Under the pieces are notes generated by a model. That model worked only from the letters and a program-made list of their open reading frames with translations. It did not search any database and was not told the DNA's origin. Of a stretch of 64,000 nucleotides of DNA, positions 8,777 through 16,979 are shown piece after piece; positions within the stretch are counted from its first letter, which is position 1, and every line of letters begins with the position of its first letter. Position numbers and translations under genes: made by a program. The stretch lies in the NCBI RefSeq assembly GCF_007004095.1, contig NZ_VHJK01000001.1, positions 372,001 to 436,000 of the forward strand. The letters are read 5' to 3'. The stretch is from Erythrobacter insulae (GTDB lineage: Bacteria; Pseudomonadota; Alphaproteobacteria; Sphingomonadales; Sphingomonadaceae).

Positions 8777-11016
8777 CAGAATGCCTGACCAAGGCTGACA
8801 TACACCACGACCGGTGCATCAAACTGTGTCGGGTTAAGCGGCGCGCCCACATCGACCCGGATAGGGCCAAAGCTGGTCTTGTAGCGAACACCGACACCCG
8901 CACCGTATTGGATAAAGCGGAAATCCGGCGTCGAACCCAGCGCGACGGAGCCTGCATCGATAAACGGCACGATTTCAACCGCTCCATCCAGCAACCCTGT
9001 CTGAATCCGCGCTTCGATCGCCAACTCGACCAGCGACGCGCCGCCAGTTGCCTCGCCAAAGTCATTGCGCGGCCCGACACCCTGGAAACCATAGCCGCGC
9101 ACCGAACCGCCGCCGCCAGCATACAGCCTGCGCGAAGGCGCAACTTCGAAAAACTCTGCGCCTTGGATCGTCGCAGCGCGAACGCGCCCGGCCAGAACAG
9201 TGCTGCCAACATTCTGGTACACCGAGGCATCCGCCTGCGCTCTGAGATAGAATGAATTGATGCCTTGTGAGCGCGACACTTCGGGTGCCAGAAACCCTGT
9301 CAGACGAAAGCCTTTTGATGGATCGAGCAGGTCATCGCTGGCATCAATCGTGGCGCTGGCGAACAGGCCAAAGATATTAAACGTCTGACGCTCACGCTCC
9401 ACTCCGCCGATCACGCGATTGCGTTCGTCGCTGTAGAGGACCTCTGCGCCGACCTGCCAGCTTAATGGTTTCTGAAAAAGCAGGTTGGATATCTTCTCGA
9501 ATGATCCCCGCAATGCCAGTGTCCGCGCATCGACCGCTTCGGTTTCGATGTCGCTGGCATAGGCATCAACGGTCAAAACCTGATCGCGGTCACGGAAATT
9601 GTTTTTCTTGAACGTGATACTGGCCAGCTGTTCGCGCGTGCCCAGAATGCCGCGCAGCCTGATCGAGCCTTCGGATGGAAACAGGTTGCGGTGCTCCCAG
9701 CTCGCTTCGACTTTTACGCCGTCTTCCGTTCCGTAACCGACCGCGCCTGCGATTGTGCGCAGCGGCGCTTCTTCAAATTCAACGTCGAGCGCAACCTCAC
9801 CCGGCTGGCCATCTTGCGGGGCTGTAAGCTCGCGCGGTGCGACGGTAACGCTGGTGACCAATCCGGTTGCCAGAATAGCGCGGCGAAGATCCGCCTGAAG
9901 GCTGGCCTGATAAATGTCGCCGCCTTCAAACCGGGCAATCCGGGAAAGGTGCTTGCCCGAAAGGAAGCTTTCATCCGCGCTGACGATCCCGCCAATCCGG
10001 TATTTGCCGCCGGGTGCCACCGGCAACGTCAGATCGCCTTCGCTGCGATCATGATCGATGAGCAGGCTGGGCGCATCGATTTCGGCAAACGGATAGCCGC
10101 CTTCACCAAGCGCGAGTCGCAGATCGGTCTGCTTGGCAATGATCCGGTCCGATTGCAGGGGATCGCCCGTCTGAATACCAAAACTGTCCCGCAACATCTC
10201 GAAATCGGGTGCCTCGTTCAGCTGGCCAAGATCAATCGCGCCGAAAGTATAACGGTCACCGGGCAGCACATCGAAACGGACTTGCGGGTCGACATCAACG
10301 TTTGACCCATCGCCATTATCGCCGCGTCTGCCGCCCGATAGCTGACGCACAACCTCGCCATCGTAATAGCCATAGGTCCGCAGCATTTCCGCCAGCAGCG
10401 TTTCATCCGCGCGGGCGCGCGCAGCCAGCTGAGGCACGGTGCCTTCGCCGCCCTCAAGCGTTTCGATGGTCGATAGCGCCTTGAAACGCTCGATAAATCC
10501 GGTGCGCTCGGGGAAGCGATCATTGTCCTTCGGAAAAGCAAGGATCAGCTCATCGCTGATTTTGAATTCTTCCAGCTCCGGAAATTCGATCAGATCGGGT
10601 GCGTCTATTTCGGCAATGGCGGTGACTTGCGGATCAGGCTCAAGCTGGTCAGGCTGAGGAATCTCGAAATTGTCGAGCGCTGCGGAAATGGCGGGATCGG
10701 TGAGGCTGTCTAACTGAACCTCGGCGGCATCCGATACATCGTCAACATCGGCTTCTGCGCGCTCTTCGGCCTGCGGAGAAGTTGCCCCCGGCCCGCTTTG
10801 CCCGGCCCATTCCTCAGCATTGTTGACCGCATCGCTCGGGATGAGATCATCGAGCGAAAGCCTGTTTAGCGATGTTGGCGCAGGCTCGCTGGCTGGTGTT
10901 TGGGATTGCTCTGCCTGATCATCGCCGGTTTCCTGAGCATGCGCATGGCTGCCAACCGGAACAAGCGCACATGCCATTCCGGCCACAAAGGCCATGTTCA
11001 ATTGTAAGCGTTGCAA
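8776..11016 (-). CDS. tamA: Outer-membrane Omp85-family protein TamA
   Basis: TamA is an Omp85/BamA-type beta-barrel with N-terminal POTRA domains, the outer-membrane partner of TamB. The protein has a signal peptide (hydrophobic MAFVAGMACALVPV ending AHAQ). An unusually long acidic linker follows (to about residue 130, rich in D, E, A and Q), then POTRA-like segments (TYGYYDGEVVRQL, DRYTFGAIDLGQL). The C-terminal barrel has the Omp85 hallmark RLYAGGGGSVRGYGFQGVGPR and ends in a phenylalanine (SLGQAF). The start is uncertain: TTG at 11016 gives a basic n-region, while ATG at 10995 gives a shorter signal. A stop at 11020-11022 in the same frame excludes anything further upstream. Confidence 0.92.
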   Translation of the reverse strand: MQRLQLNMAFVAGMACALVPVGSHAHAQETGDDQAEQSQTPASEPAPTSLNRLSLDDLIPSDAVNNAEEWAGQSGPGATSPQAEERAEADVDDVSDAAEVQLDSLTDPAISAALDNFEIPQPDQLEPDPQVTAIAEIDAPDLIEFPELEEFKISDELILAFPKDNDRFPERTGFIERFKALSTIETLEGGEGTVPQLAARARADETLLAEMLRTYGYYDGEVVRQLSGGRRGDNGDGSNVDVDPQVRFDVLPGDRYTFGAIDLGQLNEAPDFEMLRDSFGIQTGDPLQSDRIIAKQTDLRLALGEGGYPFAEIDAPSLLIDHDRSEGDLTLPVAPGGKYRIGGIVSADESFLSGKHLSRIARFEGGDIYQASLQADLRRAILATGLVTSVTVAPRELTAPQDGQPGEVALDVEFEEAPLRTIAGAVGYGTEDGVKVEASWEHRNLFPSEGSIRLRGILGTREQLASITFKKNNFRDRDQVLTVDAYASDIETEAVDARTLALRGSFEKISNLLFQKPLSWQVGAEVLYSDERNRVIGGVERERQTFNIFGLFASATIDASDDLLDPSKGFRLTGFLAPEVSRSQGINSFYLRAQADASVYQNVGSTVLAGRVRAATIQGAEFFEVAPSRRLYAGGGGSVRGYGFQGVGPRNDFGEATGGASLVELAIEARIQTGLLDGAVEIVPFIDAGSVALGSTPDFRFIQYGAGVGVRYKTSFGPIRVDVGAPLNPTQFDAPVVVYVSLGQAF

Positions 11017-11019
11017 ATA

Positions 11020-11865
11020 TCAGCTCGCAGGAAACTTAACGGGTTGCCCGTCTTTACCCCGCGTTGCGTCCAAGGTTCCACTCTTTTCGCTACGTGGTGC
11101 TGTAGCTTCGGCGATCAGTTTGCTCTGTTCGTCGCGATCCATGCGCTGCCACCCGTCCCGCGTCAGTTTTTCGAGCGGTCGGTAACGCACTTTATATTGC
11201 ATCCGCGGCGACCCATCGACCCAATATCCAAGATAGACATAAGGCAGGCCGTTTTCGCCGGCGCGGCGGATATGATCGAGGATGACATAATTCCCGAGGC
11301 CCGCGCGGTCTGTATGCTCCGGATCGTAAAAGGAATAGATCATCGACAGCCCATCACCCTGACGATCGGTGAGGCACGCGCCAACCAGTTTGCCCGGTTC
11401 ACCGGTCATCGTAGGTTCGCGATATTCGACCAGGCTGCTAGTCACAGGCGTATGCTCGACCATGTCGGCATAATCCATTTCGTCCATCGCGGACATGCCG
11501 CCATCCGGGTGCCGGACTGCGAGATATTTCGTCAACAATTCAAACTGTTCATCGGTGGCCCAAGGCCGGCATTCGGTCGCTATCAGATCGCTGTTGCGTT
11601 TGAGCTCGCGTTTCTGCGTGCTCGAAGGCTTAAACTCGGATGCGACCACGCGCACCGAAACACAGGCCTGACAGTTCAGACAGCTTGGCCGGTAGGCAAC
11701 GGTCTGACTGCGGCGAAATCCAATTCGGCCCAACGCTTCGTTGAGCTGATCGGCATGCGCGCCTTTCAACTCGGTGAAAACCTTGCGTTCCTGACGTCCC
11801 GGCAAATAGGGGCACGGCGCGGGGCTTGTCACGAAAAAACGGGGGAAGCGAATTGGTGCCGTCAC
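11020..11865 (-). CDS. bpt: Aspartate/glutamate leucyltransferase (N-end rule)
   Basis: Bpt transfers leucine from Leu-tRNA to proteins with N-terminal Asp or Glu, marking them for ClpS/ClpAP. The 281-residue length is typical of the family. The N-terminal half has the cysteine-rich motif [16 protein letters not shown], and the C-terminal half the ATE signatures [22 protein letters not shown] and [17 protein letters not shown]. The gene stands directly upstream of tamA in the same reading frame with 3 bases between the stop and the TTG start, so the three genes appear to form one unit. The older database name is arginyltransferase; the bacterial enzyme family is known to use leucine. Confidence 0.93.
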   Translation of the reverse strand: MTAPIRFPRFFVTSPAPCPYLPGRQERKVFTELKGAHADQLNEALGRIGFRRSQTVAYRPSCLNCQACVSVRVVASEFKPSSTQKRELKRNSDLIATECRPWATDEQFELLTKYLAVRHPDGGMSAMDEMDYADMVEHTPVTSSLVEYREPTMTGEPGKLVGACLTDRQGDGLSMIYSFYDPEHTDRAGLGNYVILDHIRRAGENGLPYVYLGYWVDGSPRMQYKVRYRPLEKLTRDGWQRMDRDEQSKLIAEATAPRSEKSGTLDATRGKDGQPVKFPAS

Positions 11866-12093
11866 GGCTTTGCCGGGTCCTCTCTTGCGGGTCGCTGGTG
11901 GATGCCTGTTAAGACAATGTTATGCCTGCTTGAGCGCCGCAGTAAAAGACCCTTAACTATGAATCAGGGTGAATAAACCCTTACTTTGCACAAGTGGGCG
12001 CGGGTTTGCCTTATACAACGGTGCGATTCAGGACACACCAATGCCAAACCTTAATCGACACGCTTAAAATGGGCAGCCAATCGTGCCTGCGCG

Positions 12094-13359
12094 CTAATTC
12101 AGCTCAACCATTTGCACTTCATAGTTTTTCGCCCGGAGCGCTTTGACCAAGCGTTCAACCTGATCGGCGTCGCGCGCCTCGCACTCGATATCGGTGATCA
12201 ACCCTTTGGCTGGCAGCGATGTAAAAATGCGCTGATGATAGATTTCGATGATATTGACGTTATGCTGGTCAAACAGGCTCATCACCTTGAACAAAGCGCC
12301 GGGGCGATCCTGCAACGTCACACGCAAACGCGCCAAACGTCCCTGCCGCGCCAGATCGCGCAGCAACACATTGGCGAGCAAGCGGGTGTCGATATTGCCG
12401 CCGCACAGAACCAAACCAATCGTTTTGCCAGCAAAACGCTCCGGATTGCTCAGCACTGCGGCCAACCCGGCGGCGCCTGCGCCTTCGACTACGGTTTTTT
12501 CGATCTGCAACAACAAAGATACTGCCTTTTCCAAAGCAGGCTCATCGACCAGCAAAATATCATCGACGCGTTCGGCGATCACTCTGCTGGTAAACTCGCC
12601 CGGCTTTTTGACAGCAATGCCTTCGGCCAGAGTATCGCCGCCGCAATCGTGGCTTTCGCCTTTGATGCGGTCGAACATGCTGGGGAACAAGGCCGCCTGC
12701 ACACCGACCACTTCGATATCGGGATTGATCGCCCGCGCGACTGTCGCCATGCCCGATATCAAACCGCCGCCGCCAATCGGCGTGACAAGGCAATCCAGAT
12801 CCGGCTTAACGTCCAGCATTTCCAGCGCCACGGTGCCCTGCCCCGCCGCGATCAGAGGATCATCGAACGGGTGGACGAATGTCAGGCCGAGCTGTTTTTC
12901 AAGCGTCCGCGCATGCGCCGCTGCTTCGTCAAAGGTTTCCCCTTCGAGAACTACATTGCCGCCAACGCTTTCGGTTTGCATGACTTTTACTGTCGGCGTT
13001 GTCTTGGGCATGACAATCGTTACCGGTACACCGAGCCGTGTCCCGTGGTACGATAGCCCCTGCGAATGGTTGCCAGCCGAGGCAGCAATGACGCCGCGCT
13101 TTTTCTGCTCGTCAGTCAGATGCAGTAAGGCATTCAGCGCGCCGCGCTCTTTATAAGCGGCGGTAAATTGCAGGTTTTCGAATTTGAGCCAGATATCGGC
13201 GCCGGTAATCTCCGACAAGGTGATCGAGCGCATCATCGGCGTTTTCACCACCGCGCCTTCAATTCGCGCGGCAGCAGCGCGAACGGTTTCCAGGGTCAGC
13301 TCGTCGAGGCTTGCGTCGGACGGGCTGGAAAGAGGGGCTGATGCAGTCTGGCTGGTCAT
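12094..13359 (-). CDS. ilvA: Threonine ammonia-lyase with C-terminal ACT domain
   Basis: This PLP enzyme deaminates threonine to 2-oxobutanoate, the first committed step toward isoleucine. With the ATG at 13359 it has 421 residues. The PLP lysine is in FTAAYKERGAL (Lys70), followed by the binding segments ASAGNHSQGLSYHG, PIGGGGLISG and VLCGGNID. The last 85 residues form an ACT regulatory domain (RLRVTLQDRPGALFKVMSLF). The single ACT domain and length match the intermediate form common in alphaproteobacteria rather than the longer E. coli IlvA. An in-frame ATG at 13398 exists but would overlap the small upstream ORF. IlvA and TdcB-like forms cannot be told apart with certainty. Confidence 0.93.
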   Translation of the reverse strand: MTSQTASAPLSSPSDASLDELTLETVRAAAARIEGAVVKTPMMRSITLSEITGADIWLKFENLQFTAAYKERGALNALLHLTDEQKKRGVIAASAGNHSQGLSYHGTRLGVPVTIVMPKTTPTVKVMQTESVGGNVVLEGETFDEAAAHARTLEKQLGLTFVHPFDDPLIAAGQGTVALEMLDVKPDLDCLVTPIGGGGLISGMATVARAINPDIEVVGVQAALFPSMFDRIKGESHDCGGDTLAEGIAVKKPGEFTSRVIAERVDDILLVDEPALEKAVSLLLQIEKTVVEGAGAAGLAAVLSNPERFAGKTIGLVLCGGNIDTRLLANVLLRDLARQGRLARLRVTLQDRPGALFKVMSLFDQHNVNIIEIYHQRIFTSLPAKGLITDIECEARDADQVERLVKALRAKNYEVQMVELN

Positions 13360-13372
13360 AATGCAAAGCGGG

Positions 13373-13579
13373 TTAGGCGGTCCGTGCGCCAAGGGCAATT
13401 CGATTTGCCGCGAGCCTCACAAGAATTTCTTGATCGGGCCGAACCAATTGATCGGGGATCAGGTTTTCCAAATCGCGCTTTGCTGAATCAAGCTTTGCTG
13501 AATCAAGCTTTGCTGAATCAAGCTTTGCTGAATCAAGCTTTGTGTTTGCCGCAGGTGCAGCGAACGCATTGGCATCCAT
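13373..13579 (-). CDS. Putative small protein with KLDSA pentapeptide repeats
   Basis: A 68-codon frame starts at ATG 13579 and stops 13 bases before the ilvA start. Residues 14-34 consist of four KLDSA-type units encoded by a 15-bp tandem repeat. The remaining half (RDLENLIPDQLVRPDQEILV, then RLAANRIALGARTA) looks like normal helical protein rather than random translation. Its position and spacing suggest co-translation with ilvA. No good Shine-Dalgarno sequence precedes the ATG, and I recognise no family. It lacks the runs of Ile, Val or Leu expected of an attenuator leader peptide. It could be non-coding. Confidence 0.45.
   Translation of the reverse strand: MDANAFAAPAANTKLDSAKLDSAKLDSAKLDSAKRDLENLIPDQLVRPDQEILVRLAANRIALGARTA
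13477..13542. repeat. 15-bp tandem repeat, four copies plus a partial
   Basis: The unit GCTTTGCTGAATCAA repeats exactly at 13477-13491, 13492-13506, 13507-13521 and 13522-13536, with a 6-base partial copy to 13542. Each unit carries a HindIII-like AAGCTT across its junction. The unit is five codons long, so copy-number change would keep any frame. It lies in the space between the divergent ilvA and the dehydrogenase at 13604. Confidence 0.95.
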
Positions 13580-13603
13580 ACGAAAGGTTATTAGGACGCC
13601 CGC

Positions 13604-14512
13604 ATGAACACTCCTCAATCCATCGCTTTTATCGGGCTTGGCGTGATGGGCGGGCCGATGACCGGCCATCTCGCGCGGGCTGGACACACCGTCACCGCCT
13701 TTAACCGTTCGCCCGAACGTGCCGCCAAATGGCGCGAGGCCTTTGCAGAGGAAGGTCTGGACGTGACCTTTGCCAGCACACCGGCCGACGCGGCTCGGGG
13801 CGCTGACACAGTCTTTATCTGCGTTGGCAATGATGATGACCTGACCGGTGTCACATTAAGCGAACACGGCGTTTTAACCACAATGCGCAAGGGCAGCTTG
13901 CTCGTCGATCATACAACCGTGTCCGCAGACATGGCGCGGCGGCTGGCGGGCGAGGCGGAGACACGCGGCATCGCCGCCGTGGATGCGCCTGTCAGCGGGG
14001 GCGAAGCGGGCGCAGTGTCGGGCCAGCTTGCGGTAATGTGCGGAGGGGATAACGCCGCCGTTGAACGCGCGCGTCCCATCATGGAATGCTATTCAAAATC
14101 TATCGTCCATGTCGGCCCCAGCGGCGCTGGCCAAACCGCCAAGATGGCGAACCAGATGTGCATCGCGGGCATTCTGGGCGGTTTATCCGAAGCCGTTCGT
14201 CTGGCAGAGGCCGCTGGTCTTGATCTTGGCAAAACATATGAAGCCATCTCGGGGGGAGCCGCGCAAAGCTGGCAGATGGACAATCGCTGGACGACCATGA
14301 CCGCAGGCGAGTTTGATTTCGGATTTGCGATTGACTGGATGCGAAAAGACCTCGGCTACGCGCTTGACGAAGCCAAACGGCTGGGCCTGTCAGCTCCGGT
14401 GACGGCACTGGTCGATCAATTTTATGCCGATGTTCAGGCGTCAGGCGGCGGCAGGCGCGATACCAGCGCCCTGATCACCCGCCTCGCCCAAAAACCCTTA
14501 GACCAAGGATAA
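13604..14512 (+). CDS. NAD(P)-dependent beta-hydroxyacid dehydrogenase (3-hydroxyisobutyrate dehydrogenase family)
   Basis: Members oxidise 3-hydroxyisobutyrate, tartronate semialdehyde (reverse direction) or similar beta-hydroxyacids. The 302-residue protein has the dinucleotide fold GLGVMGGPMTGHLARAGH near the N-terminus, the substrate segment DAPVSGGEAGAVSGQLAVMC, the catalytic lysine in GQTAKMANQM, and the C-terminal helical domain with RKDLGYALDEAKRLG. These fix the family but not the substrate. No valine-catabolic neighbours (mmsA, bkd) are present, so mmsB is not assigned. The stop is 5 bases before the amidohydrolase start, suggesting co-transcription. Confidence 0.9.
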   Translation: MNTPQSIAFIGLGVMGGPMTGHLARAGHTVTAFNRSPERAAKWREAFAEEGLDVTFASTPADAARGADTVFICVGNDDDLTGVTLSEHGVLTTMRKGSLLVDHTTVSADMARRLAGEAETRGIAAVDAPVSGGEAGAVSGQLAVMCGGDNAAVERARPIMECYSKSIVHVGPSGAGQTAKMANQMCIAGILGGLSEAVRLAEAAGLDLGKTYEAISGGAAQSWQMDNRWTTMTAGEFDFGFAIDWMRKDLGYALDEAKRLGLSAPVTALVDQFYADVQASGGGRRDTSALITRLAQKPLDQG

Positions 14513-14517
14513 ACCCA

Positions 14518-16173
14518 ATGCGTTTTGCTTCTTGTACCCTCACAGCGATTGCTGCCTATGCCGCTTTGGCCGCCGTGCCCGCAGCCGCAGACACGCTGGT
14601 GGACAATGTCGATGGCATCACAGTTGATCAGGACGGCGAGGTCATCCGCTTTACCGGTCTGGTGTTTGATGACGAAGGCAAGGTGCGCGATGTCTTAATG
14701 CGCGGCGATGACCGGCCAGATGATGTCGATTTCGCGCTTGATGGCAAAGGCCGCGTCATGCTGCCCGGCATGATTGATGCGCATGCCCACGTCATGGGCA
14801 TCGGTTTTGGCGCTTTATTGCTCGATTTGTCTGACACCACCTCGCTGGAGGGTGCACTGGCCAAAATTGATGCCTTTGCGAAAGACAATCCGGGCCGTCC
14901 GTGGATCCTCGGGCGCGGCTGGAATCAGGAAAAATGGGGTCTTGGCCGGTTTCCAACTGCCGAAGAACTCGATGCAATCGTATCCGATCGCCCCGTCTGG
15001 CTGCAACGCGTGGATGGCCACGCAAGCTGGGCGAACACCGCCGCGATGGAGCGTGCTGGCGTAACCGCAGCAGATAAAGATCCGGTCGGCGGACGCATCA
15101 TTCGCAAAGCCGGCAGCCGCGAACCAGCCGGAGTGTTTGTGGACGCGGCAGAGGCGCTGGTGAACAAAGTCGTTCCCGAACCGCGCCCGGAAGATCGCGA
15201 TGCGGCCCTGGCGAAGGCTCAGGAAATACTGCTTTCGAACGGGATTACCGCAGTTGCGGACATGGGAACATCGATCGAGGATTGGCAGACATTCCGGCGC
15301 GCAGGCGATCTGGGCGCGTTGAATGTGCGCATCATGTCCTATGCCACCGATGGCGACACGATGGAATTGATCGCCGGGCCAGGGCCGACCCCGTGGCTGT
15401 ATGAAGACAAGCTGCGCATGGGCGGCATCAAACTGTATCTGGACGGCGCCCTCGGTTCGCGCGGGGCGATCCTTAAACAGCCATATGCCGATGAACCGCA
15501 GACCAGAGGGCTTCCGCTGCTGACCCCTGCCCAGCTTCGCAATTTGATGAGCCGCGCCGCGCTCGACAATTTTCAAACCGCAATCCATGCGATCGGCGAT
15601 GCCGCCAATTCTGACGTGTTGCTGGCAATCGAGGAATTGTCTGGCACCTATACAGGTGACCGGCGCTGGCGCGTTGAACATGCGCAGATCATTGATCCGG
15701 CTGAACTTGCCGAATTTGGCAAGCACGGCATCATCGCCTCGATGCAGCCTTTGCATCAGACATCCGACCGGACCATGGCGGAAGCCCGCCTCGGCCCTGA
15801 CCGGCTTGATGGCGCCTATGCCTGGCGCAGTGTCCTTAAAGTCGGGGGCAAGCTGGCCTTTGGGTCGGACGCACCGGTTGAACCCACCGATGCCTTTGCC
15901 GGATTTGCAGTCGCAATCAGCCGGACCGATTCCGACGGACAGCCGTTTGGCGGGTGGCTTCCGAGTGAGACTGTGAGCCGCGAGGCTGCCTTGAAGGCTT
16001 TTACCGCTGATGCGGCCTATGCCGGGTTTGCCGACGGACATTTTGGCCGATTGATACCGGGCGAACGTGCCGACTTCCTGTTCGTGGACCGCGATCCGAT
16101 GCTGGCCTCGCCCACCGCCATCAGAGATACCAGAATTCTGGAAGTATGGGTTGGCGGCAAGCGGATGCGTTGA
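14518..16173 (+). CDS. Exported amidohydrolase, YtcJ-like (amidohydrolase family 3)
   Basis: The 551-residue protein starts with a signal peptide (MRFASCTLTAIAAYAALAAV, cleavage near AAAD), so it acts in the periplasm. The metal-dependent TIM-barrel motifs are all present: DAHAHVMG after PGMI, the segment GGIKLYLDGALGSRGA, AIHAIGDAAN, RVEHAQI, and the catalytic aspartate in FGSDAPVEP. The C-terminal beta-sandwich has the usual GERADFLFVDRDP. YtcJ/COG1574 enzymes hydrolyse varied amides and N-formyl compounds, and the substrate cannot be read from the sequence. It is likely transcribed with the preceding dehydrogenase. Confidence 0.9.
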   Translation: MRFASCTLTAIAAYAALAAVPAAADTLVDNVDGITVDQDGEVIRFTGLVFDDEGKVRDVLMRGDDRPDDVDFALDGKGRVMLPGMIDAHAHVMGIGFGALLLDLSDTTSLEGALAKIDAFAKDNPGRPWILGRGWNQEKWGLGRFPTAEELDAIVSDRPVWLQRVDGHASWANTAAMERAGVTAADKDPVGGRIIRKAGSREPAGVFVDAAEALVNKVVPEPRPEDRDAALAKAQEILLSNGITAVADMGTSIEDWQTFRRAGDLGALNVRIMSYATDGDTMELIAGPGPTPWLYEDKLRMGGIKLYLDGALGSRGAILKQPYADEPQTRGLPLLTPAQLRNLMSRAALDNFQTAIHAIGDAANSDVLLAIEELSGTYTGDRRWRVEHAQIIDPAELAEFGKHGIIASMQPLHQTSDRTMAEARLGPDRLDGAYAWRSVLKVGGKLAFGSDAPVEPTDAFAGFAVAISRTDSDGQPFGGWLPSETVSREAALKAFTADAAYAGFADGHFGRLIPGERADFLFVDRDPMLASPTAIRDTRILEVWVGGKRMR

Positions 16174-16487
16174 ATTTCGCGGATTTCCGAATCACATGGA
16201 CCTTGCGCGAGACTTTTCCGCCAAAATCCATCCGTAATTGGCGAATCAGAGCCAGCATTTCCCGTTTTACGCAGTTGCAATTGTGCAACTGCGAGCAAAA
16301 AGTAGCTTTTGAGCGCTGAGACGACACGAACGATAGCTGCGATGAACCGACTAACATGCTGATCTTAAATACGAATTTTCATCCAGCTTGACACAGCTCG
16401 TTACAAATTAGGGCTTGCTATCGGCAGGTTGCCTGTCTAGTCAGAAGTTGATTGAAATTAACTAAGAGCTCAATAGGAGACGCCATT
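16174..16487. other. 314-base non-coding interval
   Basis: I see no convincing gene here. It contains a 24-base inverted repeat (16270-16293), an isolated TTGACA at 16389-16394 without a well-spaced -10 hexamer, and near its end AATAGGAGA, the ribosome site of the following small gene. It probably carries the promoter region of that gene. Confidence 0.6.
16270..16293. promoter_or_regulatory. 24-base palindrome, operator-like
   Basis: CGCAGTTGCA and TGCAACTGCG are perfect 10-base inverted arms around ATTG. It lies about 97 bases after the amidohydrolase stop and 194 bases before the small exported protein. It has no U-rich tail on the plus strand, so it looks more like a binding site for a dimeric regulator than a terminator. 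On the minus strand TTTT follows a few bases after the stem. Confidence 0.45.
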
Positions 16488-16712
16488 ATGAAATTCCGTA
16501 ACATAGCCCTGGCAACGGCTGCAGTATCTCTCGCTGCATCACCAGCCATCGCTGAAGCCGCTTTCGAGCGTGCTAGCGCCCCGGTTGAAGGTGAAAGCAA
16601 ACTTGAAGGTGAGAACGGTATTCTTATTGCTCTTCTCGCTGCTGCTGCCGTAATCGCAGGCATCATCATCATCGCTGATGACGACGGCGAAGACCTACCT
16701 ACCAGCCCATAA
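16488..16712 (+). CDS. Small exported membrane protein with acidic tail
   Basis: This 74-residue protein has a signal peptide (MKFRNIALATAAVSLAASP, cleavage near AIAEA), a short soluble segment rich in Glu, and one strong transmembrane helix (GILIALLAAAAVIAGIIIIA). It ends in an acidic tail DDDGEDLPTSP. AATAGGAGA gives a good ribosome site for ATG 16488, and a terminator follows directly, so this is a complete monocistronic gene. Similar tiny proteins are, to my memory, common in sphingomonads, but I know no function. It would sit in the inner membrane after signal cleavage. Confidence 0.8.
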   Translation: MKFRNIALATAAVSLAASPAIAEAAFERASAPVEGESKLEGENGILIALLAAAAVIAGIIIIADDDGEDLPTSP

Positions 16713-16734
16713 GCTGGTCGGAAACGACAAATTC

Positions 16735-16763
16735 AAGGGGTCCGCTTGCGGGCCCCTTTTTTT
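16735..16763 (+). terminator. Rho-independent terminator of the small membrane protein gene
   Basis: AAGGGGTCC (16735-16743) pairs with GGGCCCCTT (16750-16758), with one T-G wobble, around the loop GCTTGC, followed by a run of Ts to 16763. It lies 22 bases after the stop codon. Confidence 0.85.
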
Positions 16764-16909
16764 GTGCGAATTTGACTCGCCTGCGTCCGATACAAATTTA
16801 CCGAAATGGTTCCAACGCACGGTAACTATGATTTGGGCCGTGCACCTGCAGATGAAAATGAACCATCTTTTCAGCAGACGTCATCCGTCTCGGTGCGTTC
16901 AAGACTGCT

Positions 16910-16967
16910 AGATACAGAACGCCAGATACAGACGTGCCTGATACACACGCGCCTGATACGCACATCC
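16910..16967. repeat. Degenerate 15-bp tandem repeat
   Basis: Four imperfect units, AGATACAGAACGCC, AGATACAGACGTGCC, TGATACACACGCGCC and TGATACGCACATCC, stand in a row at 16910-16967, just downstream of the tatC stop. The shared core is GATAC followed by CA/CG-rich bases and CC. No gene is seen here. Confidence 0.6.
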
Positions 16968-16979
16968 TGGCTAAATGGA

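Noticed and set aside
11011..11976. Plus-strand frame of 321 codons opposite bpt
   Set aside because: Shadow of bpt; the translated sequence has no coherent motif and a composition typical of antisense frames.
13384..13704. Plus-strand frame with ALLNQ repeats through the 15-bp array
   Set aside because: Its 3' part runs out of frame into the dehydrogenase gene and its non-repeat part looks random. The minus-strand reading, stopping just before ilvA, is the better candidate.
14815..16041. Minus-strand frame of 408 codons opposite the amidohydrolase
   Set aside because: No recognisable domain and complete overlap with a gene that has all catalytic motifs. The high GC content explains the length.
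16388..16422. TTGACA as -35 of the small membrane protein gene
   Set aside because: The hexamer is perfect but no -10-like hexamer lies 16-18 bases downstream.
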